Source: an uncultured Clostridia bacterium
GTDB taxonomy: Bacteria; Bacillota; Clostridia; Christensenellales; Borkfalkiaceae
Assembly (NCBI GenBank): GCA_947627015.1
Contig: CANQUL010000007.1
Coordinates: 1 to 37,534 of the forward strand
DNA: 37,534 nt
Direction: 5' to 3'
Below the pieces are notes generated by a model that made no database searches, was not told the DNA's origin, and saw only the letters and a program-made list of their open reading frames with translations. The stretch's first letter is position 1. Each line of letters starts with the position of its first letter. Shown one piece after another: positions 7,114 through 14,738 of this stretch. The position numbers and the translations under genes were made by a program.

Positions 7114-7896
7114 TCAGGACAAGTTCTTGCGTTCTTCGCGGATCCTGTGCGCAAGCGACCATATGATATGCGCGGCGCAGACCATGCCGGCGACGGCGGT
7201 CAGGATCCAGAAGACGGTATCCTGAAAGGCGCCCGATCCGAGATCGGTCACGATCGCTCCGCCGACGTCGAAGACCGCGTGGAGCAAAACGCACAGCCAA
7301 AGGTCGCGCGTCTCGAGAAGGACGACGGCAAGCATGCAGCCGATCAAGAACGTATAGCCGACTTGCAGAAGCGTGGAGCCAATCCCCGCGCCGAGAAAGA
7401 GATTGACGAGGTGCATGAGCGCAAAGAGCGCCGAAGAGACAAGGACGGAGATGAGCGTCCCGTCCTTTGCGTACTTCCCCGCGAGGAAGCGCTGCCGCAA
7501 AAAGGGAACGAGCAGGCCGCGGAAGAAGAGCTCCTCCATGTAGGCGATGGAGAGACATTTCAGGAGAAACAGCCACAGGAGATCGGGACGGTCGATCGAA
7601 GCGACGCCACCGAGGAGCGCGGAGAAGGGAAAATTGACGACGGCGACCGAAAAACAGGGGATCGCCCATACGAAACGGAAGGCCCCGCGCGGCACGGAAA
7701 AGGCATCCTTGTACCCCGCGCGCAGCATGAGAAGGGTGAGAAAGGCACCCGTCGCAATGCGCGGGACCGTCTCCGAGACGAGTCGGGTGAGTGTTTTATC
7801 CTCCCATCCGATCCAATCCGGCACGGAAAACACGACGATCGCGGCGACGCAGACAACGGCCGAAAAGAACAGCAGAAGGTCCAACTTACGCTTCAA
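7114..7896 (-). CDS. CPBP family intramembrane glutamic endopeptidase
   Basis: A 260-aa polytopic membrane protease of the Abi/CAAX family. The three catalytic motifs are present in order: MEELFFRGLL (EExxxR), FALMHLVNL (FxxxH) and LLHAVFDVGG (HxxxD), each in or next to a membrane segment. Substrate is unknown; family members process lipoproteins, bacteriocins or prenylated proteins. I choose TTG 7896, which has AAAGGAGG exactly 6 nt upstream; the in-frame ATG at 7914 would absorb that site. It overlaps the end of lgt by 11 nt, so it is translated from the same mRNA. Pairing with lgt suggests a role at the membrane near lipoprotein metabolism, which is inference. Confidence 0.85.
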   Translation of the reverse strand: MKRKLDLLLFFSAVVCVAAIVVFSVPDWIGWEDKTLTRLVSETVPRIATGAFLTLLMLRAGYKDAFSVPRGAFRFVWAIPCFSVAVVNFPFSALLGGVASIDRPDLLWLFLLKCLSIAYMEELFFRGLLVPFLRQRFLAGKYAKDGTLISVLVSSALFALMHLVNLFLGAGIGSTLLQVGYTFLIGCMLAVVLLETRDLWLCVLLHAVFDVGGAIVTDLGSGAFQDTVFWILTAVAGMVCAAHIIWSLAHRIREERKNLS

Positions 7897-8695
7897 CGGG
7901 CTCCTCCTTTGCATTCTCCCCGATCGGAAGCAAATACTTCCCGAATACATAGCGCATCAGAAGCAAGAGAAGGATCCCGCCCGCCGCCATGAGGATCGCG
8001 GTGAGCTGGGAGGGCGTGAGCCAGGAAATGCCCGAGGAACCGCGGACGTCGTCGCGTGCGTATTCGATGAAGAAGCGCCAGACGCCGTAACAGATCAGAT
8101 AGATGCTTGCCGTATAGCCGCACTTCTTCCGCACGACCAAAACCATGAGGACATAGTACAGGGCAAAGAGAAAGAGTGCTTCATACAGCTGGATGGGAAT
8201 GCGCTTTGCCCATTCCCCGCCCGAATACATCGGAATACCGAAAACAGAGTCCGTCTTCGCACCGTAGCAGCAGCCATCGAAGAGACAGCCGATCCGTCCG
8301 AATCCGTGGGCGAGCACGATACAGGGCACGATGAGGCTCAGTACCCGGTTGAACTCCCTTACATGCGCTCTGTCCTTGAAGAGAAAATGCCCGACGCCGA
8401 AATAGATGAGAAGATAGCAGAGAACGGCGCCGATCAGCCCGCCGTAAAACGTTGCGCCGACGCCCCATTCAAAGACACCCGTGGCGAGAAAATTGTACCA
8501 CGACTGAAAGAGCACGGCGGAGAGATACCCGAGCACGACGCCGAACACGGCGTCGATGAGTGCGAAGTTAAAGACTTTGGCCGAGATCCCGACCCGGACC
8601 GAAAACATGCGGAAGCTCACCATCGCTGCGAGAACGCCGAGCACGATCATCCACACATACAGATCGATCCCCAAAAATGACGCATTCGGAAACAT
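7886..8695 (-). CDS. lgt: Prolipoprotein diacylglyceryl transferase
   Basis: Membrane enzyme transferring diacylglycerol from phosphatidylglycerol to the lipobox cysteine of prelipoproteins. The signature HGFGRIGCLFDGCCYG (HGxGRIGCxxxGCCYG) is intact, with the Lgt-like N-terminus FLGIDLYVWMIVLG, an internal TFYGGLIGAV and the C-terminal block RFFIEYARDD. At 269 aa it matches the family and has seven or so hydrophobic segments. ATG 8695 has GAGGAGG 9 nt upstream; earlier codons in frame overlap the promoter. It heads a two-gene operon with the CPBP protease. The neighbouring ABC operon encodes a lipoprotein that needs this enzyme. Confidence 0.92.
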   Translation of the reverse strand: MFPNASFLGIDLYVWMIVLGVLAAMVSFRMFSVRVGISAKVFNFALIDAVFGVVLGYLSAVLFQSWYNFLATGVFEWGVGATFYGGLIGAVLCYLLIYFGVGHFLFKDRAHVREFNRVLSLIVPCIVLAHGFGRIGCLFDGCCYGAKTDSVFGIPMYSGGEWAKRIPIQLYEALFLFALYYVLMVLVVRKKCGYTASIYLICYGVWRFFIEYARDDVRGSSGISWLTPSQLTAILMAAGGILLLLLMRYVFGKYLLPIGENAKEEPVEA

Positions 8696-8720
8696 GGCAT
8701 CCGCCCTCCTCTTCCCGTTC

Positions 8721-8749
8721 ATGATACCACACGGTGTGGGAAATGTCAA
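8721..8749 (-). promoter_or_regulatory. Promoter of lgt with a palindrome in its spacer
   Basis: TTGACA (8744-8749), 17-bp spacer, TATCAT (8721-8726) on the minus strand. The spacer carries CCACACGGTGTGG (8727-8739), a 6-1-6 perfect inverted repeat adjoining the -10 element, a plausible operator. Confidence 0.7.
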
Positions 8750-8760
8750 CTTGTTTGAAT

Positions 8761-8790
8761 GAAAAAAGCCGCAAACGTTCTGTCTGCGGC
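8761..8790 (-). terminator. Terminator of the ABC transporter operon
   Basis: On the minus strand GCCGCAGAC / GTTTGCGGC form a 9-bp stem (one G-T) with a 5-nt loop, followed by TTTTTTC. It separates the ABC operon from lgt. Confidence 0.85.
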
Positions 8791-8818
8791 CCGCGGGAGA
8801 CATACGGCCCCCTCTGTT

Positions 8819-9523
8819 TTATCGGGCACGGTCTGCCCCTTCATCCGATTCCCCGATGCCCTCCGTGAGTGCGGCGACAAGGCTTCTCTCGACGGGGTGC
8901 GCCTCGAAAAAGTTGCGGGGAAGGTCTCCGTCCACGGGGAAGTTGCCGAGCATCCTTCCGCCCTTTAAGACGATCGCGCGGTGGGAGAGGAGCGCCGCCT
9001 CATGCACGTCGTGCGTGACAAAGACGATCGTCTCGTGCCGCTCTTTCCATAGGGAGACGACCAGTTCGATCAGGCTTCTTTTCAGGGCGAGATCGAGGGA
9101 GGAGAAGGGTTCATCCATGAGAAGAACATCGTGCGGGAAGAGGAAGGCGCGGGCAATGGCGACGCGCTGGCACTCGCCCCCCGAGAGCGTCCCGGGCAAA
9201 CGGGTCTCCTTTCCCCTGAGTCCCACGCGCTCGAGCATGGGAGAGATCTTCCCGCGGTCCTCCTTTTTGAGGACAAAGGCGAGATTTTGCTCCACGGTGA
9301 GGTGCGGGAGCAGTTTTGCCTGCTGGAAGAGGTAGGAAGAAGTCCCTCTCCCCTCCACCGTTCCGTCATGGGAAGTCATCCCCGAGAGGATGTTGAGAAG
9401 CGTTGTCTTTCCCGCACCGCTCTCTCCGAGCACGGCGGTAATCTTCCCCTCTTCGAATTCGAGATCGATGTGCGAAAGCACCGTCCGATCTCCGTATGTC
9501 TTTCCGACGTCCTTAAGTCTCAT
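8819..9523 (-). CDS. ABC importer ATPase (nitrate/sulfonate/thiamine-precursor class)
   Basis: A 234-aa nucleotide-binding subunit. Walker A is GESGAGKTT (about residues 33-41), the Q-loop is FQQAKLLPHLTVEQN, the signature is [14 protein letters not shown], Walker B is VLLMDEPFSSLD and the switch is VTHDVHEAALLS. This is the SsuB/TauB/ThiZ class that pairs with a SsuC-like permease and a solute-binding lipoprotein. ATG 9523 overlaps the permease stop (ATGA) and has GAGG 8 nt upstream; a GTG three codons earlier is possible. It is the last gene of the operon before the terminator. The substrate is not evident from this subunit. Confidence 0.9.
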   Translation of the reverse strand: MRLKDVGKTYGDRTVLSHIDLEFEEGKITAVLGESGAGKTTLLNILSGMTSHDGTVEGRGTSSYLFQQAKLLPHLTVEQNLAFVLKKEDRGKISPMLERVGLRGKETRLPGTLSGGECQRVAIARAFLFPHDVLLMDEPFSSLDLALKRSLIELVVSLWKERHETIVFVTHDVHEAALLSHRAIVLKGGRMLGNFPVDGDLPRNFFEAHPVERSLVAALTEGIGESDEGADRAR

Positions 9524-10269
9524 GCGCGCCACCTCACGACAAGTTTTCCGAGAAGCGCAAACAGCCCTTCGAGCACAAATCCGAGCACGATGACAAGGAT
9601 CGTCAAAGCGAGAAGGCGTGGGATCTCAAGGGAGAGCTGGGCGTCCTGCATCATGCCGCCGAGACTCCTGTAAGTCTGGGCAAGCACTTCGCCCGAGACG
9701 GTGATCTTGAGCCCCATGGAGAGGATGGGCCCCGTCTGTCCGAGCACCGACGGCGCGGCAAGCGGGAAATACAGTCCGAAGATCTTCTTCCCGCGGCTCA
9801 CCCGGAAGGCTCGCGCGACGAGACCGTACTCCGCACGCACTTCGTCGAGTGCGGCGAGCATGGCGGCATAGAATGCGGGAAAGAGGACGAGGAGAGACAC
9901 GATCACGGGCGCAACGGCATGGGACGTCCACAGAAGGAGCAACAGGATGATTGCCATGGTGGGAACGGTCCGCAATACGGAAACGATCGGTGCGAAGAAG
10001 GCGCGGAGCCCGTCCGAAACGCATGCGAGCGCGGCCAGAAGGGACCCGAGGACGACCGCGAGCGCAAAGGCTTCGAGCGTCCGCAGGAAGGTGTTCCCGA
10101 ACGCACGCCAAAATGAGACGTCCGTAAAGAGACGTCCCATTGCGGCAACGGTCTCCCAAAAGGACGGGAGCACATAGTCATTCCCTATGAGAAAGTAGAG
10201 AAGCATCCACGTGAGCCACAGGATAGCGAGGGCGAGCGCGGAAAAGAGAATATTTTTTTTCACATCCAA
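9520..10269 (-). CDS. ABC importer permease (SsuC/TauC/ThiX-like)
   Basis: A 249-aa membrane protein with about six helices (first at residues 8-28, LFSALALAILWLTWMLLYFL). The EAA coupling loop is recognisable around EVRAEYGLVARAFRVSRGKKIFGLYFPLAAPSVLGQTGPILSMG, as in the binding-protein-dependent permeases for nitrate, sulfonate or pyrimidine precursors. The start is uncertain: TTG 10269 follows directly on the stop of the binding-protein gene but lacks a clear ribosome site, and GTG 10263 is an alternative two codons in. It lies between the binding protein and the ATPase. Confidence 0.88.
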   Translation of the reverse strand: MDVKKNILFSALALAILWLTWMLLYFLIGNDYVLPSFWETVAAMGRLFTDVSFWRAFGNTFLRTLEAFALAVVLGSLLAALACVSDGLRAFFAPIVSVLRTVPTMAIILLLLLWTSHAVAPVIVSLLVLFPAFYAAMLAALDEVRAEYGLVARAFRVSRGKKIFGLYFPLAAPSVLGQTGPILSMGLKITVSGEVLAQTYRSLGGMMQDAQLSLEIPRLLALTILVIVLGFVLEGLFALLGKLVVRWRA

Positions 10270-11325
10270 TCACTGATTCTGATTTTTGAACGCCGTGGCC
10301 TTGGCCGTTGCGGCGGGTTCGGGGCAGAGGTAGTAATCGCACCCTGCGCCGGGGCCGACCGTCTTGGCGTCGGCAAAGGCAATGAGATTGACCTTGTCGG
10401 CGGCGGGCTTGGCATCGCTGTCAACGATTTGATACGGCACCTTCGCCTCATCGAGGAGCGAACGAAGGGTGAGCCCGGGCACGTTGTCGATCTGGACGAC
10501 CCCCACCGTGCAGCCGACGAGCGACTTGAGGTCTGCCTTGGAATTTATCTTGCTCTGATCGGAACGGGTGCGCATAAAATACATGTTTCCGTTGGTCACG
10601 ACGCCGAGCATCTCATAGCGTTCGCCCGTGCCGAGCAGTTTGGCGGCGATGTTCACGGGAAGGATGCAGAAGTCCGCATTCTTTGCCTCGTCCTGATTGC
10701 TCACTTGCGCGGGGATGGTCCCTGCCGCAACGATATGATAGGTGAATGCGTCCCCCTCCGTCTCGGATACGGCATAGGCGAGTGCGAGCGCGGGCGCGCC
10801 GTCGGGCGCAAAGACGGTATATTTCCCCGTCTGCGTTCCCGCTTCCGAATTCCCTTGGTAGAAGAATCCGTCCGCGGGCTGTGCGGTGAACGTTTCGCTG
10901 ACCGCGAGCAACTTTGTGAGGAAGGTCTTGACCGTCTCCTTGGCCGCAGCCGCTGCCGTAAACTTGACGGAGCAGTTCTTGATGACCTCTTTCGTGAGAT
11001 TTTTGGCGTTGAACGAGGGCTCGAGGCCATCGGCATAGGCCTTTGCGAGATCGGTCACGACGGCCGCGGGATCGGCCCCGGACAGATAGCCGTCTGCGCC
11101 CTGCATATACGAAGTCATGGCTGCGACGGCGGCAGGGTCTCCGTCGATGACCGACTTCTTGGCAACGAGCACGGCCTGCGGATAGCCGCCCTCGCCGTAG
11201 AGCGTCTGGAGGCTCCCCGCGATCTCAAAGACGGGCTCGGACGAATCGGGAAGCGTGCAGGATGCCATTCCGAAAACGGAAAGGACAAGCAGGGAACAAA
11301 GGATGATGCGTTTGAAAAATTTCAT
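10270..11325 (-). CDS. Substrate-binding lipoprotein, circularly permuted
   Basis: Extracytoplasmic solute-binding lipoprotein of the NMT1/SsuA-like class: signal peptide MKFFKRIILCSLLVLSVFG with lipobox MASC (C23). The segments of the family are all present but in the wrong order. The block that normally forms the second half comes first (GGYPQAVLVAKKSVI, 46-60, then a helix-rich stretch ending PADGFFYQ, 150-157). Then come the normal first-half blocks: VFAPDGAPALALA (171-183), FCILPVNIAAKLLG (219-232), NGNMYFM (245-251), and finally the hinge-proximal CDYYLCPEPAA (329-339), after which the chain stops. The new ends therefore fall between the CPEPA block and the GYPQ block. Length (351 aa) is normal. 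ATG 11325 has AAAGGAGCTTCTC. Its permease and ATPase follow directly. Assignment to the class is sure; permutation is read from motif order; the ligand is unknown. Confidence 0.85.
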   Translation of the reverse strand: MKFFKRIILCSLLVLSVFGMASCTLPDSSEPVFEIAGSLQTLYGEGGYPQAVLVAKKSVIDGDPAAVAAMTSYMQGADGYLSGADPAAVVTDLAKAYADGLEPSFNAKNLTKEVIKNCSVKFTAAAAAKETVKTFLTKLLAVSETFTAQPADGFFYQGNSEAGTQTGKYTVFAPDGAPALALAYAVSETEGDAFTYHIVAAGTIPAQVSNQDEAKNADFCILPVNIAAKLLGTGERYEMLGVVTNGNMYFMRTRSDQSKINSKADLKSLVGCTVGVVQIDNVPGLTLRSLLDEAKVPYQIVDSDAKPAADKVNLIAFADAKTVGPGAGCDYYLCPEPAATAKATAFKNQNQ

Positions 11326-11362
11326 GAGAAGCTCCTTTCTTTATTTTGCATTCAAAAGCATT

Positions 11363-11611
11363 TCAATATTTACTGAACAGCGATTTTGCGCTCACGCCGG
11401 GAATGCTGCCGAGCTTGCCCGAGAGTGCGTTGACTTTGGCGGCGGGGGCATCCATCACGACGGACAGTACGGAGACGCCCTTCTCCCGATAAGGGATGCC
11501 CATTCTGCCCACGATGTATTCCCCGTATTCGGACAGGAGCGCGTTGACGCTCGCCGATTGCTCGCGGTCCTCCACGATCACGGACAGGACGCAGATGCGT
11601 TTTTCTTCCAT
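11363..11611 (-). CDS. TM1266-type iron-only hydrogenase system putative regulator (82 aa)
   Basis: Small ACT/NikR-C-like ferredoxin-fold protein. The diagnostic blocks of the TM1266 family (TIGR03959) are present: VIVEDREQSASVNALLSEYG, IVGRMGIPYREKGVSVLSVV and ALSGKLGSIPGVSAKSLFSK. The name comes from genomic association with [FeFe]-hydrogenase maturation genes; the biochemical role is not established. Here there are no hydrogenase genes in the window; it heads the ABC importer operon, 37 nt before the binding protein. ATG 11611 follows GGGGAGGTTTTTT, a ribosome site that is itself part of a terminator-like hairpin. Confidence 0.9.
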   Translation of the reverse strand: MEEKRICVLSVIVEDREQSASVNALLSEYGEYIVGRMGIPYREKGVSVLSVVMDAPAAKVNALSGKLGSIPGVSAKSLFSKY

Positions 11612-11714
11612 AAAAAACCTCCCCTTGCCGCAGGGCAAAGGGAGGCAATGCGAGCTTTCGCATGCGCTTCGGAATCTTCGCCCTTTGCGGTCAGAATCTT
11701 CTTTCCGTTCAGGT
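11612..11714 (-). promoter_or_regulatory. Attenuator-type leader RNA of the TM1266-ABC operon
   Basis: The ~100-nt leader ends in a very strong hairpin: CCTCCCTTTGCC, loop CTGC, GGCAAGGGGAGG (12-bp stem, 11618-11645), followed by six U and at once the start codon. The stem contains the ribosome site. Upstream, GCAAAGGG (11681-11688) is complementary to CCCTTTGC in the left arm of that hairpin, so pairing there would break the terminator; the intervening sequence forms its own hairpin ATGCGA-AAGC-TCGCAT (11648-11663). GAAGATTC occurs twice, 22 nt apart (11672-11679 and 11694-11701). No known aptamer consensus was recognised. Confidence 0.6.
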
Positions 11715-11720
11715 AGTATC

Positions 11721-11749
11721 ATTGTATCATATCCGTGCCGAAATGGCAA
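11721..11749 (-). promoter_or_regulatory. Promoter of the TM1266-ABC operon
   Basis: TTGCCA (11744-11749), 17-bp spacer, TACAAT (11721-11726) on the minus strand, lying just after the stop of the preceding gene at 11760. Confidence 0.65.
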
Positions 11750-11759
11750 GCGTTTACGG

Positions 11760-13214
11760 CTACTTTTTTCTCCTGCGCCGTACCCGGTAGACAATCGCAA
11801 AGACAGCGATCGCCGCGATGACGATCCCAAGCGGGATGAGCAGCAGCATTGCGAGACGCAAGCTGGGAGAGATGGGATCGTATGTGCCGTACTGCCATCC
11901 TCCGCTGATATATCCGCTTTCCGTCCCGGTCAGGGTGAAGGAAAGTTCTCCGAGCGGGAGGCCCTCTCTCCGGAAGATGTACGCATCTCCCCTCGATTCG
12001 AAATCGAGCGAGCTCGCCGCAAGGTAAAAGGGCGTCTCGAGACGGATCTCTATTTCGTCGAAATGGGCGCCGTATCGGCTCCAATACCGCCCGGACGAGA
12101 GCAGATAGGAATAAACATACCGATCCTTCGGTTCATCGGGATCGCCCGAAGGATTGCGCTCGATCGTGGGGTACAGCGGCGCTTTTACAACGTTTTTGAC
12201 GGTAGTCCGTGCGGGGATCGAAAGCGTGTACTCCCGCCATTGCATGAAGGCCTCTTCGCGGAGGGAGGAAGGGATCGCATAGGCAATGCAGCCGCTCACC
12301 GTCTCGCTCGACAGCATCCGCACGAAGCCCGCATACCAATCGTCCTCGGAGATCTCGCTCCCCTCGGGATAGAACCGCATGGCATAGGTGAAGAAGTCGG
12401 TGTCCGATTCCGCATAGAAGAGCGCATTGCCTTCCAAGGGATCAACGCCGTACCGGTCGGGATACAGACCAAAGGTGAGGTGGTCGATGTCCTCTCCCAC
12501 CACGACGAGACTGAGTTGGTTGGATCCCGCTCCGACGTCGAAACTTGCGCGCACCTTTCCGTTCACGATGTCCGTATTCATGCGGCCGCTCGACATGACG
12601 CGGGTATGTTCGGCATCACAGTCGAAGGAGAGCACAAAGGCGAGGTACTTCCGCCCGAGGGATTGGAGAATGTCCTCTCCGAATTCGACGCGGAAGCGAT
12701 ATTCGTGCACGGGAAGATCGCGGCGGTAAAAGCTGTCGGGGATCTGCCCGGCCGTTATCTCATAGATGCCGCTCTCGAGATCGAACGTGCGGTTGTAATA
12801 TCCCGAATAGCTGTGCCGTACAACGGACTCGACGGGCTCTCCGTCCGAAAGTACCGAATAACTCCCTTCCTCCGACGCAAGCCAGCGCGGCGCGCCCGAA
12901 CAGGGGAAGAGCATCTTGAGCGAAACGTCGCGGTCCGTGGGATTTTTGATGGTGTATTCGCTCGTCATGTAGGTATCCGACACCGCATAGCCGACCGAAT
13001 CGTTCTCATCGAATGCGGGGAGTTCTCCGATGTGCAGTGTCAGGACCTGTTTTTCCATGATGACGTCGTTCTTCACGCAGGGGAAGGCGCCGATCGCCGT
13101 AATGCCTTCGTAATAATCGGGCCCCGCTGCGGCCTCCGCTCTTCCATACGGCGCTCCCGTGCCCGACGCGAGCGCGAGAAGGCCCAAAATCAGCGCTTCG
13201 ATTTGCTTGATCAT
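11760..13214 (-). CDS. Exported single-pass membrane protein of unknown family, partner of a two-component system
   Basis: Not a family I recognise. The 484-aa protein has an N-terminal hydrophobic signal (IEALILGLLALASGTG, then AEAAAG), a ~420-residue extracellular part rich in Tyr, Ser and acidic residues, and a C-terminal membrane segment (LAMLLLIPLGIVIAAIAVFAIVY) followed by RVRRRRKK. The stretch YTIKNPTDRDVSLKMLFPCSGAP resembles the beta-strand repeats of Ig-like folds. There is a Cys pair in the first third. ATG 13214 overlaps the kinase stop (ATGA) with GGAGAA before it, so it is the third gene of the response regulator-kinase operon; it could be an accessory sensor or an output of that system (inference). 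Confidence 0.75.
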   Translation of the reverse strand: MIKQIEALILGLLALASGTGAPYGRAEAAAGPDYYEGITAIGAFPCVKNDVIMEKQVLTLHIGELPAFDENDSVGYAVSDTYMTSEYTIKNPTDRDVSLKMLFPCSGAPRWLASEEGSYSVLSDGEPVESVVRHSYSGYYNRTFDLESGIYEITAGQIPDSFYRRDLPVHEYRFRVEFGEDILQSLGRKYLAFVLSFDCDAEHTRVMSSGRMNTDIVNGKVRASFDVGAGSNQLSLVVVGEDIDHLTFGLYPDRYGVDPLEGNALFYAESDTDFFTYAMRFYPEGSEISEDDWYAGFVRMLSSETVSGCIAYAIPSSLREEAFMQWREYTLSIPARTTVKNVVKAPLYPTIERNPSGDPDEPKDRYVYSYLLSSGRYWSRYGAHFDEIEIRLETPFYLAASSLDFESRGDAYIFRREGLPLGELSFTLTGTESGYISGGWQYGTYDPISPSLRLAMLLLIPLGIVIAAIAVFAIVYRVRRRRKK

Positions 13215-14680
13215 CTTTCTCCGCGCCGCTTCGGACGCGCTTCCTCCTTTTTTGTTTGTTCCTGCGAGAGCGGAAATTCAAACCAGAACGTACTCCCCGC
13301 TCCCTCGTTGGAGTACACCCCGAAGGGACAGTCCTGCGCGTCGAGAATGCTCTTGACGATGGACAGACCCAATCCCGTGCCCTGCACGGGACGCTTGTGC
13401 GTCTCATGCGAACGATAGTAGCGATCCCAGATGGTATTTATTTCGTCGGGAGGAATGCCCTTGCCCGTGTCCTCCACTTCGAACCGTGCCGCATCCCCCG
13501 TCCGAAGGAGACGCACGGATACCTTTTTGTCGTCGCCCGTATAATTGACGGCGTTGGAAATCAGATTGTAGGCGACTTGCTCGATGCGCTCGCGGTCGGA
13601 CTCGATCCAGAGGTCAGGCTCCACCCGGGACGCGATCGTATATCCCTGCGTCTCGGTGAGATAGTCGAACCGCGAGACGATGCGGTAAATGCTCTCGGAG
13701 AAGGAAAACCGTTCGCCCTCGTGCTTTCCGACGCCCGCACGGATCCTCGACAGGTCGAGCATGTCATCGACAAGGGCCGTCAGACGGTCCGTCTCGTCGA
13801 TGATGATCTGCGCGTGTTTGTCCCGCTTCTGCTTGTTGTCGCCCGAGATCTCGCGGATCATGGAGGCATAGGCCTTGATCATGGTGAGCGGCGTACGGAA
13901 ATCGTGCGAAACGTTCGCGATGAGCTCCTTCTGCATCCGGTCGGTCTGGGAGATCTCCCGCCCGGCATAGTCGAGGGTCTCGGAAAGCTCCTCGATCTCC
14001 CGGCAGAAGTACTCCTTCTTTTTGACCTTGTCCCAATTCCCGTGCGCGAGTTCCTTGGCCTGCTCCGTGACCTCCGTGACGGGCTTTGTGATGAGCATCG
14101 CCACAAAGCCGCTCACGACAAAGGCGAGGACGACGGAAAACAGCGCCGTCACGATGGTGAGCAACCGAAGTCCCGTCTCCAAAGTATTGAGGCGGGCGAC
14201 AGAACTCGACACATACAGGAAATAAGTCCTTCCGCTGAGGGTGAGGAGCGAAGCGTATGCGATCGAATCGCCCTCCGTGATGACGACGTCCGAAGCGCTT
14301 CCCGTGATGCGGTCCTTGAGTTCCTCCGCGATCTCGGGATAGCTCTCCCCCTCAACGGTGTCGGCAAACATGTTGCGGCCGCTCGTGTCGAGGAGACGGA
14401 ATCGCACGTCGTACTTCTCTTCGAGACGGCGCATCTGCCGCCAGCTCTCCGTGGAGATCGTCTCCGAATTTCCCAAATATTCCGTCATTTCTCCGCTCGC
14501 CGAGCGCATCAGTTCGACGGTCTGGCTCCGGTACTGCTGACCGACGAGCAGCCCCTGCACTGCCATGAAGATGACGACAAGCACAAAGGCAAACATCGAA
14601 AAGGCGAACCACAAAAGGAGGTTCAGGCTTCTGCCTGCCCCCTTTTTTCTGCGATTCGGCTTTTCTGCATTCTTTCCCAT
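13211..14680 (-). CDS. Sensor histidine kinase (HAMP, HisKA, HATPase_c)
   Basis: A 489-aa membrane kinase. Membrane segments lie at about 20-47 and 172-197, enclosing a ~120-residue extracellular sensor. A HAMP region follows (ITKPVTEVTEQAKELAHGNW), then the HisKA box ANVSHDFRTPLTMI with phospho-accepting H259, and the ATPase with N-box EQVAYNLISNAVNYTG, G1 EVEDTGKGIP, and G2 GTGLGLSIVKSI. It would phosphorylate the OmpR-type regulator encoded 58 nt upstream. No good ribosome site precedes ATG 14680, which suggests weak translation or coupling. The sensed signal is unknown. Confidence 0.93.
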   Translation of the reverse strand: MGKNAEKPNRRKKGAGRSLNLLLWFAFSMFAFVLVVIFMAVQGLLVGQQYRSQTVELMRSASGEMTEYLGNSETISTESWRQMRRLEEKYDVRFRLLDTSGRNMFADTVEGESYPEIAEELKDRITGSASDVVITEGDSIAYASLLTLSGRTYFLYVSSSVARLNTLETGLRLLTIVTALFSVVLAFVVSGFVAMLITKPVTEVTEQAKELAHGNWDKVKKKEYFCREIEELSETLDYAGREISQTDRMQKELIANVSHDFRTPLTMIKAYASMIREISGDNKQKRDKHAQIIIDETDRLTALVDDMLDLSRIRAGVGKHEGERFSFSESIYRIVSRFDYLTETQGYTIASRVEPDLWIESDRERIEQVAYNLISNAVNYTGDDKKVSVRLLRTGDAARFEVEDTGKGIPPDEINTIWDRYYRSHETHKRPVQGTGLGLSIVKSILDAQDCPFGVYSNEGAGSTFWFEFPLSQEQTKKEEARPKRRGER

Positions 14681-14738
14681 TTTTTGAATAAATTGAATTT
14701 CAGAGATGACACTTCGGACATGGATATGCCGTTTTATG

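Noticed and set aside
11370-11663. Leader peptide ORF (MRKLALPPFALRQGEVFY) across the terminator hairpin of the TM1266 operon
   Set aside because: No ribosome site, continues for 97 codons in the wrong frame across the regulator gene, and has no run of regulatory codons.
11612-11714. TPP riboswitch, given the ThiXYZ-like transporter class
   Set aside because: The CUGAGA and ACCUGA-type conserved segments are absent.
11496-13418. Long open frame on the plus strand (640 codons) across the kinase/exported-protein operon
   Set aside because: It is antisense to genes with clear motifs, has no family signature and no ribosome site; high GC makes such shadows common. The same holds for 6118-7992, 20070-21593, 25...-26... 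and 28654-30096.
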